NCBI RefSeq assembly: GCF_001540865.1
Contig: NC_033638.1
Coordinates: 600,159-664,158 of the forward strand
Direction of reading: 5' to 3'
DNA: 64,000 bases
From: Ananas comosus
Taxonomy: Eukaryota > Streptophyta > Magnoliopsida > Poales > Bromeliaceae
Shown: positions 23,901 through 38,100 of the stretch, piece after piece
Layout of the letters: every line of letters starts with the position of its first letter
Position numbering within the stretch: position 1 is the first letter of the stretch
The notes under the pieces: model-generated
The model's database searches: none
What the model saw: only the letters and a program-made list of their open reading frames with translations
Told to the model about the DNA's origin: nothing
Program-made: the position numbers and the translations under genes

Positions 23901-26900
23901 GAAGAAGTTAGATAGCTTTGGAAGGTGGATGAGTAAGGAGATTGGTAAGGATTGCGACGATTCACTGATGGCATCGGATTCTGGAAGTTACTGGAATACT
24001 CTTGATACTCAGAGTGATGACAAGGAAGTGTCTACTAGCTTACCCCCTCATATGCAGTTGGATATCGACACACTGGGCCCTTCCCTTTCCCAAGAACAGC
24101 TATTCAGTATTCTCGACTTCTCACCTGATTGGGCTTATTCTAATGTCGAGACAAAGGTATTGTTTATGCTAATAATTTCTGTACATAAGTAGGCAAAAAA
24201 AACTCACTTTTTACTTTCTCTGCTAGGTAGTTTTTAGCTGGAGGATAACACAGATAACTCAGTTTATCATCCTTATTCTGCTAAACAGAACGAAAAGGAT
24301 CTGGAATAGTTGTTCTGATTAAACCAGGTTATTATAGGATTAGCTGGGAACAACTACTCCAGATTCCTCTAGAATGATGGTATCTCTCACTTAATACCCA
24401 CTCATTCCCATAAATTTTTTAATCATCCTCATCATCGGAGTTATCCCTGCGGTTATTGAAGTTATCTCTTTAATGTTAAATAAACATGATTGATGTTGTT
24501 CTCAGTTATCTAGGCTTGGAAAATTGTTATCTAATGTTAAATTTGTCCCCAAAATGATGCTTTTAAGTCCCTGTTCCGCTGATATAAGCCTCTTTGTTGT
24601 TTTTTGCCCGAGGAAGACCCTTCTTTGTTGTTGTAACATGAACGACTATTTTATTCAGGTTCTTATCTCAGGTAGGTTTCTGGGCAATGTTGACCCTGGA
24701 AGCGTCAAGTGGTGTTGTATGTTTGGCGAACATGAGGTCCCCGCTGAAATTTTGACAGCTGGCGTACTTCGGTGTAAGACTCCTGCGCATCCTCCGGGCC
24801 GGGTCCCATTCTATGTAACATGCAGTGATAGGTTAGCTCGCAGTGAGGTTCGAGAATTTGAATTTTGTGAAAACCCAAGTGCAACACATTTATTGCCAAA
24901 GAGTGAAGCAGAGGAGTTGCATCTTCAAATACGTTTTGCAAAGCTGTTGTCGGTGGGAACAGACAAGAAGCTACTATGCTCGGTTGAAAACTGCCTAAAG
25001 TGCAAAGTCAAGCAAAGGTTGTCCTCACTGCTAAAAGATGATGAAAAGCAGTGGGCTGAAGTGGAGATGTGCACCAAAGCTGAGAGGAGATATTATTATA
25101 ATGTGAGAAATAAGTTGATCGAGAACTTGTTGAAGGGTAAACTGTATGAGTGGTTGGTCTGCAAAGCTCACAAGGAGGATGGTCGTGGGCCAAACATCTT
25201 GGATGAAGAAGGACAAGGAGCAATTCACCTAGCGGCGGCTCTTGGATATGATTGGGCGATGGATCCCATTGTTGCTTGTGGTATCAATCCAAGCTTTAGA
25301 GATTTACATGGTCGGACAGGACTTCACTGGGGAGCATACTATGGCAGGTGTGAATTACATAAGGGTATTTATTAATTTTGGTTATGTTGGAGAAATTTGC
25401 AAGTAATTGACTTAAAAGTCCTCTATTTAAATTGCTTCTGGTTAGTTTTGTTAAAAGACTACTATTGTGGCATGTATACTTTGAAAATGAATTTTACTTG
25501 TAAAATGAGTACCAGGCTCTTCTATTAGACAGCATGAGGTTCAGTAAGTTCATCAGCTAAATTATACTCTAACAGATAACAATAATTGCAATTGCATATG
25601 TTTAAGCGCGCGCGCACACGCACACATCAACACTTTAGAAAAATGTAAATAGAACTTTGAACTTATCAAAAGAAACAAAAAATTGTTTTCAAGACTCATG
25701 CACACACACCAGAAAAATGTGAATAAAAGTTTGAATTTATCAAAAAAAAAGTTATCATACAAATAGAAGTTTGAATTTATCACAAGAAATTTTTTTTCAC
25801 TTTTCATACTAAATTGCAATCTATATCAGATTCACATCAACTTATGTTGCCAATGTCAGTTTAGGTGAATTTGTTCTTTTATTCCATCTATAGAGATTTG
25901 GATGCTTATCATTTTCTTGGTCAGAGAGGAGGTGGTTGCTGCACTCGTCAGGCTCGGAGTTGATCCAGGTGCAGTCGAGGATCCAACATCGACATCTCCT
26001 CAAGGGCTAACTGCTGCTGACCTTGCATCAGCTAGAGGGCATAAGGGAATTGCAGGCTTCTTAGCTGAAGCACATTTGACTAGCCATCTTTCCTCTCTAG
26101 CACTAAAAAAGAAGGTTGGCAATAGTGTTTCTGCAACTCTCGCTGCAGAAAAGACAACAGTAGAAGCAGCAGAAGATCAAAACATAGTTTTCCTAAATGA
26201 TAATAATATAGAGGAGCAGCTATCATTAAGGGGATCCTTGGATGCTTTAAGAAAGTCGACTGAAGCGGCCGCACGGATACACACTGCTTTTAGAGTTCAA
26301 TCATTCATCCAAAGGCAGTCAACAGAGAAAAAAGATGAAGATTCATGGATCTTGGATGAAGCAGTGCTCTCCACCCTAAATAATAGGTTTCAGAAATTGG
26401 GTCACTTCAATGAAGCTTTGCATGCAGCCGCTGCTGTAAAAATCCAGCAAAAGTACCGTGGATGGAAGGGGCGGAGGGAATTCTTGAAGATCCGCAATAA
26501 AATTGTAAAAATCCAGGTAAGTTACCAGTTAGTAGTCACTAGCTGAAATTTATCCTTTGCCTTGGTTCAATAAAAAAAGGAAAAAATGGGCTTCTTACTT
26601 TCTTTTGATCCCACATTATTTTCTCGTGTATCCTTGTTATGTTTTAGTTTCTTTTGTAGCCTTGCAGTTGTTTTTTCTTTAGTAATGAAGAAAGAAACAC
26701 AAAAATGTGTCATGAATTTGGCTTCATAGATGTGATCTGATAACTTTTCGCTATGATTGCAGTTACATGTGTCTAGCCTATAGTTTTTCCTGTAGCATTA
26801 CCCTCCATTATTTCGTTGTTCAGATATAATGCCTTTGAATTCCAGAGGAATTTATGTTGGAATTATTCCATTACTGTCAACTATAAGGTTGTATTATCAC

Positions 26901-28939
26901 TTGATTATATTTTCAATACACTTTAATGTTATAAACTTCACTTGATTATATTTTCAATACACTTTAATGTTATAAACTTCAATTCCTCCCGTAAAACATT
27001 TTTGTAAATCCTATTTGTCTTTCATGCATTATAACACTAGGTATGTTAGGATGAACAAATTTCAACATTTATTCCTGCCTTTTCTCACTAATTGCTGTGG
27101 TAGAACTTCCACATCTTAATTTAAATTCTCTTCAAGTTCTTCATGTAATATTTCATCTTGGAGATGCATTTTTGGATTCTAATCATGAGGCCTGAGGCCT
27201 GAAACCATTAATTCAGAAGGAATATCTTGTTTACCTTATTATTTTGAAATAATTTTATCCTGCTCAATACATGTAATCTATTCCTAAATTCTTTTGTGCA
27301 TAGAGGATATTAGTTTTTTAGTGGGACATGGTAAGAAAGATAAGACTGAACTGTGAAAAGGCATTCTTGTAGATGACCCGCAGTTGCTCACTAATCAGCT
27401 TTTCTTTCTTAGGCACATGTGAGAGGACATCAAGTTCGTAAACAATATAGAAAAATAGTTTGGTCCGTCAGTATTGTCGAAAAGCTTATATTGCGGTGGA
27501 GGCGTAAAGGAGCCGGATTGCGAGGCTTTCAAGCTGATCGAGCAATTAGTAGTACTTCCAAGCAGGAGGATGGAAAGAGCGATGAGTATGAGTTTCTTCG
27601 CGTTGGCCGGAAACAGAAAGAGGCAGGTGTTGAGAAAGCTTTGGCCAGAGTTCAGTCCATGGCTCGAAATCCAGAGGCTCGCGACCAGTACATGAGATTG
27701 GTGGCAAGCTCCCACAAATCCAAGGTGATCTTTTATATTTTTGCCCACTGCATACAAGTTCATACAGTTAATTTGATTGAGCCTTTATAGCCTGTCATAT
27801 GGGCTAATTGCATTCATAGGAGTTAAGAGAAGATGACCGAATGGGATAATTTGATACACTTACAGAAGTTTGGGGTGCATTTAGTTCACTTCAAAGTTCA
27901 AAAGAACAGAAGGCAAAGTGAAACTTCTAAAAAAGTTTTGGGGCTTACGGTACAATTAACCCTACAATATATAGTATCTATAGTCTCTAAACCCTAGAGC
28001 CTAAATATTTGGAAATGGGCTAAAGATAATACTGCTGTGAAGTTTACAGATTTCTTGGTCACGTTGTTTTTTCCTACTTTTACAGTTACTGCTATTTGAT
28101 GTGTTTGAACATATTCTTATCAGGTAATATTTTTTTAATTTTATGTATGCTGAGTAGACAAATTTCTCGTATTCCTGTATGATAACTCTTGCTCTGCTTT
28201 ACTTATGGGAGTGATGTAGTGCTTGTTCTGCTATAAATTAATTACGAGCTAAGGTATTTAACTTTTATCACAAATTTGTGTTGGATATGCATGCCGCATG
28301 CGGCGAGGAGTGTGCTAGAGAAAAATAACCTTTTGTTCTCACTATTCCCTATATATAGCATCTATCTTTAGTTTGACTCTCTCTTTAATTTGTGCTCTAC
28401 TATCTTTGCGATATAACTGAATAGTTTACAATGACAGCTTAAGCATTTGCCGCAACCTTGCATTGCTTAATAATCATTTGTATCTCTTCGCATGGTGTAG
28501 TTTTGTGATTTTAAAAATAGAACCTCGTGCTCATCTGCCTTCAGGACTTATTTACCTTTATATATCGCGCCTCTGCGGCAGAAAATTTATTTTCCAATGT
28601 CCGTGGATTTCTAGTCCATGAGGTAAAAAATATAGGAGTACTAGGAGAGGACTTAATTAAACTGCTTCCTAATGCATTATATCATAATTCTCTTTTTTTA
28701 TTTATTTTACTTTTGTTGCATGTATATTGCTTTCAAATCAGCTTCTTTTTGCGTGTTTCGATCGAGTGCTTATTCTTAGTTTATTTTTTGTCTTGGAAAA
28801 TCACTGCAGTAATTTACTTCTTTTGCGTCGAAATTTTCTCATGCAGTTGGGAGATGGCGAAAGCTCCTCCTCACAAATACAGAGTTCCGAAGAAGAAAAG
28901 ATGGTAGACAAGGATCAACCTGCATCTATGATACACTGA
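14968..28939 (+). CDS. Calmodulin-binding transcription activator (CAMTA)
   Basis: Twelve exons, all frames joining: 14968-15007, 17541-17660, 18852-18967, 19451-19539, 20946-20991, 21595-22033, 22564-22802, 23722-24156, 24659-25347, 25925-26516, 27413-27724, 28847-28939; 1069 residues. Domains in order: CG-1 DNA-binding domain about 14-137 (RWLRPSEICEIL, FRKDGHNWRKKKDGK, CYYAHGEENENFQRRSYW); TIG/IPT immunoglobulin-like fold about 509-580; ankyrin repeats about 685-775 (GQGAIHLAAALGY, GRTGLHWGAYYGR); IQ motifs about 910-950 (KIQQKYRGWKGRREF); Ca2+-dependent calmodulin-binding helix about 951-976 (VWSVSIVEKLILRWRRKG). The MAEARRF start and domain set place it with the Arabidopsis CAMTA1/2/3 group, nuclear factors that bind CGCG boxes in cold, defence and Ca2+ responses. 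The first intron is long (2.5 kb). CG-1 has Cys after KLK where relatives have Ala or Val. Intact. Confidence 0.93.
26898..26979. repeat. Perfect 41 bp tandem duplication in a CAMTA intron
   Basis: Two back-to-back copies (26898-26938 and 26939-26979) beginning CACTTGATTATATTTTC and ending TTATAAACTT, apparently identical. A recent slippage-type duplication in the intron after exon 10. Confidence 0.85.
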
Positions 28940-30229
28940 ACGGTAGCCAACCTAGTTAGCTAGTTCTCATTAACTACTGCCGAGGCCTTCGGCGATCGTC
29001 AGCAAATGCTCTCAACAACTCGTGCTGCTTCTGTAAGTAAACTCCTGACTTGGCAAATGTTGTAAAGGCTAATTGCCGTGTATGAAAATAAGATAGACCA
29101 AAGTATTAAAAGTATGTAAGTATATATATTTTACCGCTGTAATTCATACTGTGAACAGCAGCGTAGTAGCAATGTAATAGACGGTAAGATTGGGGAGATT
29201 TTGTGGTCGGTGGCATGTAATTTTGTATGCATAACGGCCGGGAGATGGCCTTGTGCTTAAGCTTCGGCTGGGGTTGGGGAATGTGGTTTTGTCGCAGTAG
29301 GCACTATATATGTGTAGAGAGTTAGCATCAATTGTAGTGTACCCAATTTGCGAGCCAAAAGTTTGTGCCATTGTAGCTTGCATACTTTTGTCCTTGTAAT
29401 TTGCTTCCTAATGGGCTAATCTGTGCCTGCCTTCTGGGCGGGCGGGCTGTAAAAAACGAACTTTGTCTTTCTTTTGATTGCCTTCGGATGAACTGATCTG
29501 CATGTCTTTGATTGCATTTTCGATAACTTTAGAGGTCAAAAAGCAAGATAATGGGTAGCCTATTTGGTTATTTATTTTTAAGAAGATGGCCTGCGAGAGG
29601 TTTCCACATCATTATTATCTTTTATTATTTGAGGGCGAGAGTAGCCTTTTCTGCGTTAATTACTGATAGTTCCTGTCAGTAAATGAGCACATGTGAGAAG
29701 TGCTTGTGAATTATCTCAAAATTTTCTTTTCTTGTACGACATTGAACCTATTAAGCAGGTAAGCAAAGAATTTCCCTTGGTTTACATGAAAGGCTTCTGA
29801 TTCAGAGAGTTCTGGGTGCCTTTTATACTTTTATCATGGATTCATAATTTTTTTTTTTTTCCCTAGCCTTGTTTTTTTTTATTCCTCCCTTTTACTCTAA
29901 AGTACGCCCTACCGAACTGGATTAGAAATGCATTGGTGGATAATATCTAAACTACTTTTACTCCAAATAGTTAAATACATTTTCCTTAGGAACCCAGCTT
30001 TTTACTTTCTTTGTTAAATTCGAGATCAATCTTAGTCCCACTTAATGGAAACATAATAATTTCCAGCCCATTTTATGTTCGCGTATGGTATGATTCCCAT
30101 CACTGTATACTTCTCCAGATTTTTATGACTAATCAATGTGGGATAAACATTATAAGCCTTACCACTGCAGATTGAATCAAACGAGGATATCCAAAGATTA
30201 ATTAATCTTAACATATTCTTACCGCTTAA
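28940..30229. other. CAMTA 3' UTR and intergenic DNA
   Basis: The first several hundred bases are presumably the 3' UTR. The remainder has poly(T) stretches and no supportable gene. Nothing repetitive was recognised until the long-TIR element at 30241. Confidence 0.4.
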
Positions 30230-30240
30230 CCTTAAAAAGG

Positions 30241-30864
30241 AGGCTTTTTTTGCAAATAGTTTCCTGACAAATTTTATTTACAAAAATAGCCCCGTCCAAA
30301 AATTATTTGCAAAAATGGCCGTCCCTGCGACGCCAGCGCCACGTGAGCGCCACACGGGCAGGGCGGGTCCAGGTATTTAAGTTGAACACGGTGAATCATT
30401 CACCGTGTTCAATACAAGATTTTTGTATTAGACACGGTAAATGGTTCACCGTGTCCAATACAAATACCCCAACACTGGCTAAATTGGAGATATTTGTATT
30501 AGACACGGTGAACCATTCACCGTATCCAATTATTTGTATTGGACACGGTGAATGGTTCACCGTGTCCAATATAAATATTTCGATCTTAGCTATTTTGTAT
30601 TGGACACGGTGAATCATTCACCATGTCCAATACAAAAACTTTGTATTGAACAGGGTGAATGGTTCACCGTGTCCAATACAAAAACTTTGTATTGAACATG
30701 GTGAATGGTTCACCGTGTTCAACTTAACCATTTGGCACAGCCCCGCCCGCGTGGCGCTGACGTGGCGCTTGCGTGGCGGGGCCAGAGCTATTTTTGCAAA
30801 TAAATTTTTGACAGAACCAATTTTAAAAAAAAAAATTGTAAGGGGGCTATTTGCAAAAAAAGCC
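30241..30864. mobile_element. Mutator-like long-TIR element filled with a 23 bp palindrome
   Basis: Outer arms of about 150 bp are inverted copies of each other, starting GGCTTTTTTTGCAAATAG on the left and ending with its complement on the right. The arms also share GCGCCACGTgAGCGCCAC. The element is flanked by CTTAAAAAGG at 30231-30240 and 30865-30874, a 9-10 bp duplication as expected for Mutator-like elements. The centre carries seven copies of a dyad of the form ACACGGTGAATNNTTCACCGTGT near 30388, 30435, 30504, 30543, 30604, 30650 and 30697, separated by AATACAAA-type linkers. No transposase. Confidence 0.7.
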
Positions 30865-30874
30865 CTTAAAAAGG

Positions 30875-31542
30875 CATCCAAAAGTTGAAGAAAAGCATGT
30901 TTTCATATGATGAATAGACGAGGAAAAAGTATTAGGCTGAATTACAGTTTTGGTCCACAAGTTGTCAGGCAGATGACACTTCAGTTCTCAAACTATAACT
31001 AGTTGTGGTTTCATAAAATAATGCTTCTTGCCACCATACGGCCAAACTTGGCCTTAGAGGATGATGACGTATCGTCGACGTAGCATCTTAATCATTGCCA
31101 CTTCATCGAGCACATTACTGTCACCTCGCTATTCCATCAGCGACAAATCATCATCAATCAAGTAAGTTGTACCATGGACTATCGCAATAGCCTAAAATGT
31201 TTTGAGCTAGAAATTATAACACATTAAAGTTTGCGAACGGAAGTGGCACCTGCTTCTTAGTTAGTGGACCTAAAGTGATATTTAACCAAATTTATATATT
31301 AACAAGAGATAGCTCTTCTCACATACGATGCTCCACCAAAAGAATATACAGATTCGTAGTGCGTATTAAGATTTAAATCTAGAAACACAATTGGATTTAT
31401 ACACATAAATATCTAAGAGCGCAAAATGGAGATGCATTTTATACCTTCTTTGCGCCGAGAATAAACAAGCTCTATGCAAAGCCATAAAGCGAGCTCTCGA
31501 TCAATCGACCATGACTGCATGAATTGACCAGCTTCATAATTG
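30875..31542. other. Intergenic spacer between the MULE-like element and the kinesin 3' end
   Basis: No coding sequence or clear repeat seen. The last part probably contains the 3' UTR of the minus-strand kinesin gene. Confidence 0.4.
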
Positions 31543-32093
31543 TCAGTCAAGTTGTATGCTGTTACTAGATTTTCGATACCGAGGAAGCTCATGTCTTGCG
31601 TGAGAAAGAAGCTTATCTGATTGAGCTAATCGTTTACTGAACTCGTCGCTGCCAAAATTTCCTGAACTACCCCCCTGAGAAAGGTTCAAAACTTGGTAAA
31701 TGAGAAGAAACAAATATAGAATTATAGAACACTTCACGACGATTATCATACCGAATTCCTTGGCTTTTGTGTACGGTCTTCGCTATTTCTTGATTCAGCG
31801 ATTAGTTCCATTGTCTCGTCCAATTCTATAATCTTTTGATGAAGACTGGCTTTGTCCACCTAAAACCAATGCATAGCTTAAATAGAATTATATAGATGAT
31901 TTTTGGGACAAAGGCAATAAAAGAATCTGTAAATAGCAATATCTGCACCTTTAACATTTCATTCTGTGCCAATAGCAACTGTTCTCTCTGCTGAAGCCGT
32001 TCGACGGTCAGCTGACAAGCAAGTATATCTTCGCTCCTCTGATCTATTTCCTCGATCAAGCTTCAAAACGGAGCAAGGTCCAAATAGGTTTAG

Positions 32094-32143
<50 letters not shown>

Positions 32144-35100
32144 CTCCTCACAGAAAGGAAAACACTTAGGAATATGGTTGAAATTTCGGGGCGTGTTACA
32201 CTGAAGTTTTCAGTAGAAATAGGAGAAAAGACGGGAAGAACCTGTTTCTTTCATGAATGAGATGATCGATTTGCTTCTTCAGATTTAGGATTTCCATATC
32301 CTAGAATAGAATATTGAAAAAATTTACACAAGGGGGGTTGATCAAAGTTTGGCAAAAAAAAAGAAAAAAAGAAATCTGAATATTACCTTAGTTTTCGATT
32401 TTTCTGTTTGTTCATGATACTCTGTTAACAACTTTTGCAGTTGTTCTTGATCAATCAAATTCTAAAATTCAGGACAAAAAAAAAAGAAGTGAAGAGTAAG
32501 CCATAGCATTAATGAACAAAACGACAAACGAGAGAAACTTACAGCATAATTAGTCATATCTAATTTGATACCCAGTAGATCCCTAATGACATCATGCGTC
32601 ATAGTGTCAACTGTTGCTAATCTTGCAGTTAACTGGCAAACCTGAGACACATTATAGATTAAAAAAAAAAAAAAGCATGTTACTAATCTTGTCCACAATT
32701 AAGAGTGTGAGAACCAAATTATGAGAAAACAAGTTCTTCCTCAACTCCCAAGAAGTTTAAATGATGGTTATGATAGAACATAAAATCTCATACTAGATTG
32801 ACTAGCGGACATGAAAATGATCAAGGATGCAAAAGATGATCGAAATGCTTAGGGAAAGGGTTTGGAGAGACATTGTCACAGGGTCATGGTTGATTCGCCG
32901 AGAAGGAGCAGAGATCAAGATAAGCGAATAAACTTAATTATGGAACTTAATTAGATTTATCAAATTATGCCAAATAGAATTAGGCTTTATTTTTTCACCA
33001 GATTTCACGGTTAAGATAAGATTTTAGAATTAAAAAAGATAAGTATCACATAAGGATTACATTCTTTTTTCTCATAGTGGACAACGATTGATGAGGTTTA
33101 CATTTCCACTGGTTTAATTTTACCGATGATGTCATGATAAAGACAAGCAAGAGAAGAAAATCAGCGGAAGCACGACGATATGAGGTCAAACAAGGAAAAG
33201 TAGATACCATTTTGGTCGGGAATATAAGATAAAATATACATTGTCAGTCAAATGATACGCTATGATTCTACTTCTCACTTAAATACACAGATCTAGCAAC
33301 ATAAATGTTACCTCTTTTTGTTTATTAGAAACAAGCGCTTCTAGTTCTTCTATTCGAAGCCTAGCCATGGCCAGTTCTTGGTCCTTCTCCATGCTCATTT
33401 GCTGAACCATATTTGTTAAGCATCGAAATGGAGAGCTGGACCCCCTTGTGCGCGCAGAGGTTTTTTCTAATTTATTTGCACCTGGCTCGGGATTTGAGGC
33501 CGATGGTTCAACCTTCACCGAAGAAATCATATGCTCTAATACTTTGAACTGTCCCAAAAAGTGAAAAATTATTAGCATCTGTATATATAAAGATTATAAC
33601 AAATTATCTCTTGAGGCACTCCATACCTTCTCTTGAAACAATGAGGACTGTGCTTCAGAATGAAGGACCAGCTCTGAGATGTGATCTTTATATTGCTTTA
33701 TCTTTACTCCAAGAAATTTTTGCAACCACACCAACAAAAACGAGAAATAGAAACTTATGAGTTAAATTAAAACTTGAAAAAGCATCAGAATTTGAAGAAT
33801 TCCAAGGTCTCAGTAAACCTCTTCCTCTTTCAATTTACTCTCCATCTCAAGATCCTCTATGCATTTTCTTGCTTCACAAAGTTCGGCGATCCCATCATCT
33901 AGTTTGCTGCAGCGTAATTTTGTTTGAGCTCATGACAGAATGAGAATATAGGCTTGCAAAAACAGAAAGACATGTGCAAGCTTTCACACCTTGATAGTTG
34001 ACTCTTTCCTCCCTCAACACATTGACCTTCTGCGACAAAACCTTCCCCAGAATTTTCCAACCAAAGAATCCTCCCTGTAAGTGCTTCAACTTCAAGTTCT
34101 AAAGCTTTCCGTATCAACTGATAGCTTTCAACTTGCTCTTTCAGGTCGTATACCTGATAATGGGGACAGCAAGCACACCAAATATAAGTACGCCCATCGT
34201 CGTACCAAAATTAAAGAAACAGCAGAATAGTCTACAGATTATTTGTGTCAGTTCTTGGACAAAGCTGAAAGTTGCTTACTAAATGTAGACAACAATATCA
34301 CAAGTTTCAAGCTCATTTATGTGAAAAATAAAGATAAAAATTTTGACCAATTTATGTTAGGGCTTACTCTCCACTCCTTTCGTAAATTACAGGCAGGACA
34401 ACTAATTCTACATCAACATATACAGGAGCGATGTTCATTTACTGGGTATATTTATGTTAAAAAGGAGCCACAAAGCATAAAAATGCAAAATATACCTTTT
34501 TCTCTAGCACACCTATGGTAGCTTCAAGTTCTCCGATGGAGTGCTCAAGAATCTTAACCTCCTCTTCTTTCTCCTCAGCGTAGATTTTACTTGCCTCCGC
34601 CACCTGAAATAATAAAACACAAGTTTATTCACAGTAATTATTGCAACCTTTGTAGCACAAGTGACAACTAAAGATGGATATGGTAGTACTTACCTGACGA
34701 GCTTCAACAGCTATGGCTTCTTTCTCATCAACTAAAGTCATTGCCATCTCAAGCTTGCCGTTTAAGTCAAATATCTCTGTTTGAAGATGAACTTTTTCAT
34801 CATTGATTGCTTTAAGTTCTTCTGTTATTTCTTCAACGGAAGAGCAGAAGCTTTCCCCTACAGAAGAATTAACCAAAAGGATTTGGCTCTCTAAACTGTT
34901 TATAACCTTACTCTTCTCTTCCAATTGCTTCTCCATTTCGCCATTCTTGAGAAGTTCATCCTCCATCAAGTCTCTTAACACTTTATTTTCCCTAGAAAGC
35001 ACTTCACATAAATTTTGGGCTTGCTCCAGTTTATATCTCGAACTGTGCAGTGCAGCTTCACTTTCATTAATTTGTATTTCTAGTATCTTTTGCGTCTCCA

Positions 35101-38100
35101 GGATGCTCTCAACAAGAGAAGTTTTCATTGCAAGTTCGTGTTGAACTTGGATTAAAGTGGCGACTGTCTCCTCAATTTTATCTTTCATGTCCTTTGTGTA
35201 GGAGGTTGACTCCTGCAACAGTCTAAGGTCAAAAAATAGGCCCTCAATAATATCATCTTTTCTAGCAAATTCTCCTTTCAGTGATAGATAATCTGCAAGA
35301 TCCTCTATTTCATTCTCAAATTCTTCAGGCTTTGCTATAAAAACATTATCTAATTCTACAGAAACCATGTCTCGAACTGTTTTGGCTTCATTCAGAAGCT
35401 CCTTAGTGCCTCCAACATGTTCAACCGCTAAACATGGCTGCACATTACTGCACATTGAACTTGACCGAATTTGAGTGCAACTGAGTGAAGAAGAATCCAC
35501 ATTAGAATGCTTGATTTGCTCAATTAAGGCCCCTATTTGACACTGATACAGCACGTGAGATTCAAAATCTTTCTCCGTTATCTCTGATATTATATTAATA
35601 AGAAAAGATTTTAAATCGCCTATCCATCTTTTGACCACCTGCCCAAAAGAGGCCATCTCGGAACAAATAGAATTCATTTCCTCCATTTTAATCTTCTGTA
35701 TTTCATGAAAAGATCCTTCTATAGAGGATGCTAATTCAGAAATTTCTTCTAAATTTGCATAAGCCTGCCGTATTACAGAAGAATTTAAGGCCTCAGATCG
35801 GTGCAAGTCTTCAATGATAGTAGCCTTTTCCGTCAGTACCACTTGGGTTGCTTGTTTCCAAAAGTCTCTTTCATGTTTTGAATCTTCATTGGCCTTTAGA
35901 AGTGCTTTCATCATCATTTCAGCTTCTTCCATGGTTTCTTGAGCCTTCTCAAATTTCGAAAGCAAGCTCGGCACCTGCTTTGCTTTCTCTTCTATGTGTT
36001 GCAACAAATAATCAAGCTTTACCTGTAAGAATATTTTGGAGAGTTCAAGTTACGCTTCTCATGATGAATAGATTAAGCAAAGAATATTATTCACACTTTT
36101 GTTATACACTTTTTTTAGCAATATCAACATATAGCTATACTAGTAAATCCAATGACATATGGAAAAATAAAAATTTGATGCCACCGCATAAGAAAAGACT
36201 TTAAATTGCCTATCCATCTTATGACCACCTGCCAAAAGAGGCCATATTGCTATATCAACATGTTGCTATACTAATAAAAAAAGTACTACGAGTCAATTGA
36301 ACAAGTTATCCTGCATGATGAGAGGAAAGCACCAATGCATGATAAAATCACCATTCAACAGAAATCAGAATAAATATTCAAGAATTCCTGTTGTATTTTA
36401 AGAGTATAGTGTTAAAAAAGTATATGACGCAAATGTAGGAAGCTATGCGAGCATCCATGCATCCAAAACCATCTCCATTATATTGTACTTGAACTTTTAT
36501 TTTATCTAGTTAATTCAGTTCTTGAGGTTTAACTAGTTGGGTTAGCACAAAAATATATACCTCCTCATGATGCTCACTTTAATAATGTTCACTCTACATA
36601 TATGTAGAAATTATCGATTTCAAAAAAATAGAATAGAAAATAGATATATCATAAGTACTTACCTTACAATGCGGATCGAGGTCATCAAAAGTTGATGTTA
36701 CCTCGCCCACATCCAAAGGTTCTGCAGGACTCCTGTCGTACAACTTCTGAATTACCAGAGAAGCAGCATCAGCTGTTTTTTCTGCTTCTACAACAAGGCC
36801 TTCTTTAGATTTTACTAGATTTTCCAGTTCTTCAATTTGTGAATCTTTCTCGTGCAATAATTCCTTCAGATGCAACAATTCTTCATTACCTTCATCATTC
36901 TCCTGCTGCTGAACTTCTGATATAGCGATAGCTGCTCCCCTCAGAGAATCCAACTTTGTCTTCAATTCCCGTGCTGTTTTCCGTGCACCATGAAGCTTGC
37001 TTTGGAGATCGGAGATTAAATTTTCTTTCTCAATATTCATCTTTACGGCCCTCTCAAATTGTTCATTAACCCATAAGTTCTTATGAGGACATAATTTAAC
37101 TACATTTCCAATATGTTCAGATGCATCTTCTAGTGATTTGCAACCGTCTAAGAGGAAGCTGGACAAATCAACTATTGCCTTCTCCCACTCTTCTGACAAT
37201 GCAGCAATCTCCGCCTCTTTGGCAGCAACAAGATCCCTAAATTTTGAATTTTCTCGAGTCAGAATGGATACCTGCTTATGCAATTCTTCAAATTTTGCCT
37301 TATCTGCATTTATCAGGATACTGCTACTGCTTTCTGAAGATTGACTACGTTGTTCTTTCCATCGTTCAGGATCCTGTTCTTTATCTACTTTCGCAAGTTC
37401 AAGAAATTTGTCGTTGTCTTGTTTAACTTGCTCAAGTTCTGCCAGTAATTTGCCAATATCCTGATTCTTTTCAAGCTGGCATAGGCAGTTTGGCATATTA
37501 ATGTCCCTGCAGAGTGTAGACAAAGAACACAAATAAAATCATCAGATAGATTCAAGGTGAAATTTAAATCCAAATGCTATTCCAGCCAAGGATGCTAGTT
37601 GGGGATACATATCCATTCCTAGGTCAAATTATTCGATGCCAGATTACCTAAACTGACTCCTACAATGCCCATGTAGTCCACCATGTAATTCTAGAAATAT
37701 TGAACCTGTATTTAATTTAGAAATCATTTTACAAAGAATATGGAAAACATTTTCGGAAATATTTATAGTGAAAATCTCATATGGGCATTCAGTTCTCATT
37801 CTACAAAAAATCAACTTCACGAGTGACCGAATGACAAGGGGGCTATCTCCACATGAGAAAAGAATATCTCTACACAAGAACTGTTCCATCTCAAGATCTG
37901 CAGCCTGTAAGATTAAACAAAGGGCAATTTTATAATTTGATTTAATGTGTATTGGTGAAGGGAATTTGCAGTATAGGCTCCTAATTCCTTTGCCCCATAT
38001 TGATAAACACCTGCAGAAGAAAACACAATGTACTGTCGAGAAGATGGTGTGTAGACTGTAGAGACAACAGAGGAGGGAGAGCTTTCCTTTCTTGTTATAA

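Noticed and set aside
24524..24658. In-frame extension upstream of CAMTA exon 9
   Set aside because: The TIG domain begins at the acceptor at 24659 and the phase with exon 8 fits; the upstream codons are intron read-through.
30380..30725. Regularly spaced palindromic repeats, CRISPR-like at first sight
   Set aside because: Eukaryotic context, non-uniform spacing, and placement inside a TIR element with a target duplication; no cas genes.
37644..37916. Possible extra kinesin exon ([11 protein letters not shown])
   Set aside because: The exon ending at 38457 joins directly and in frame to 37506; inserting this segment breaks the frame and leads to a stop.
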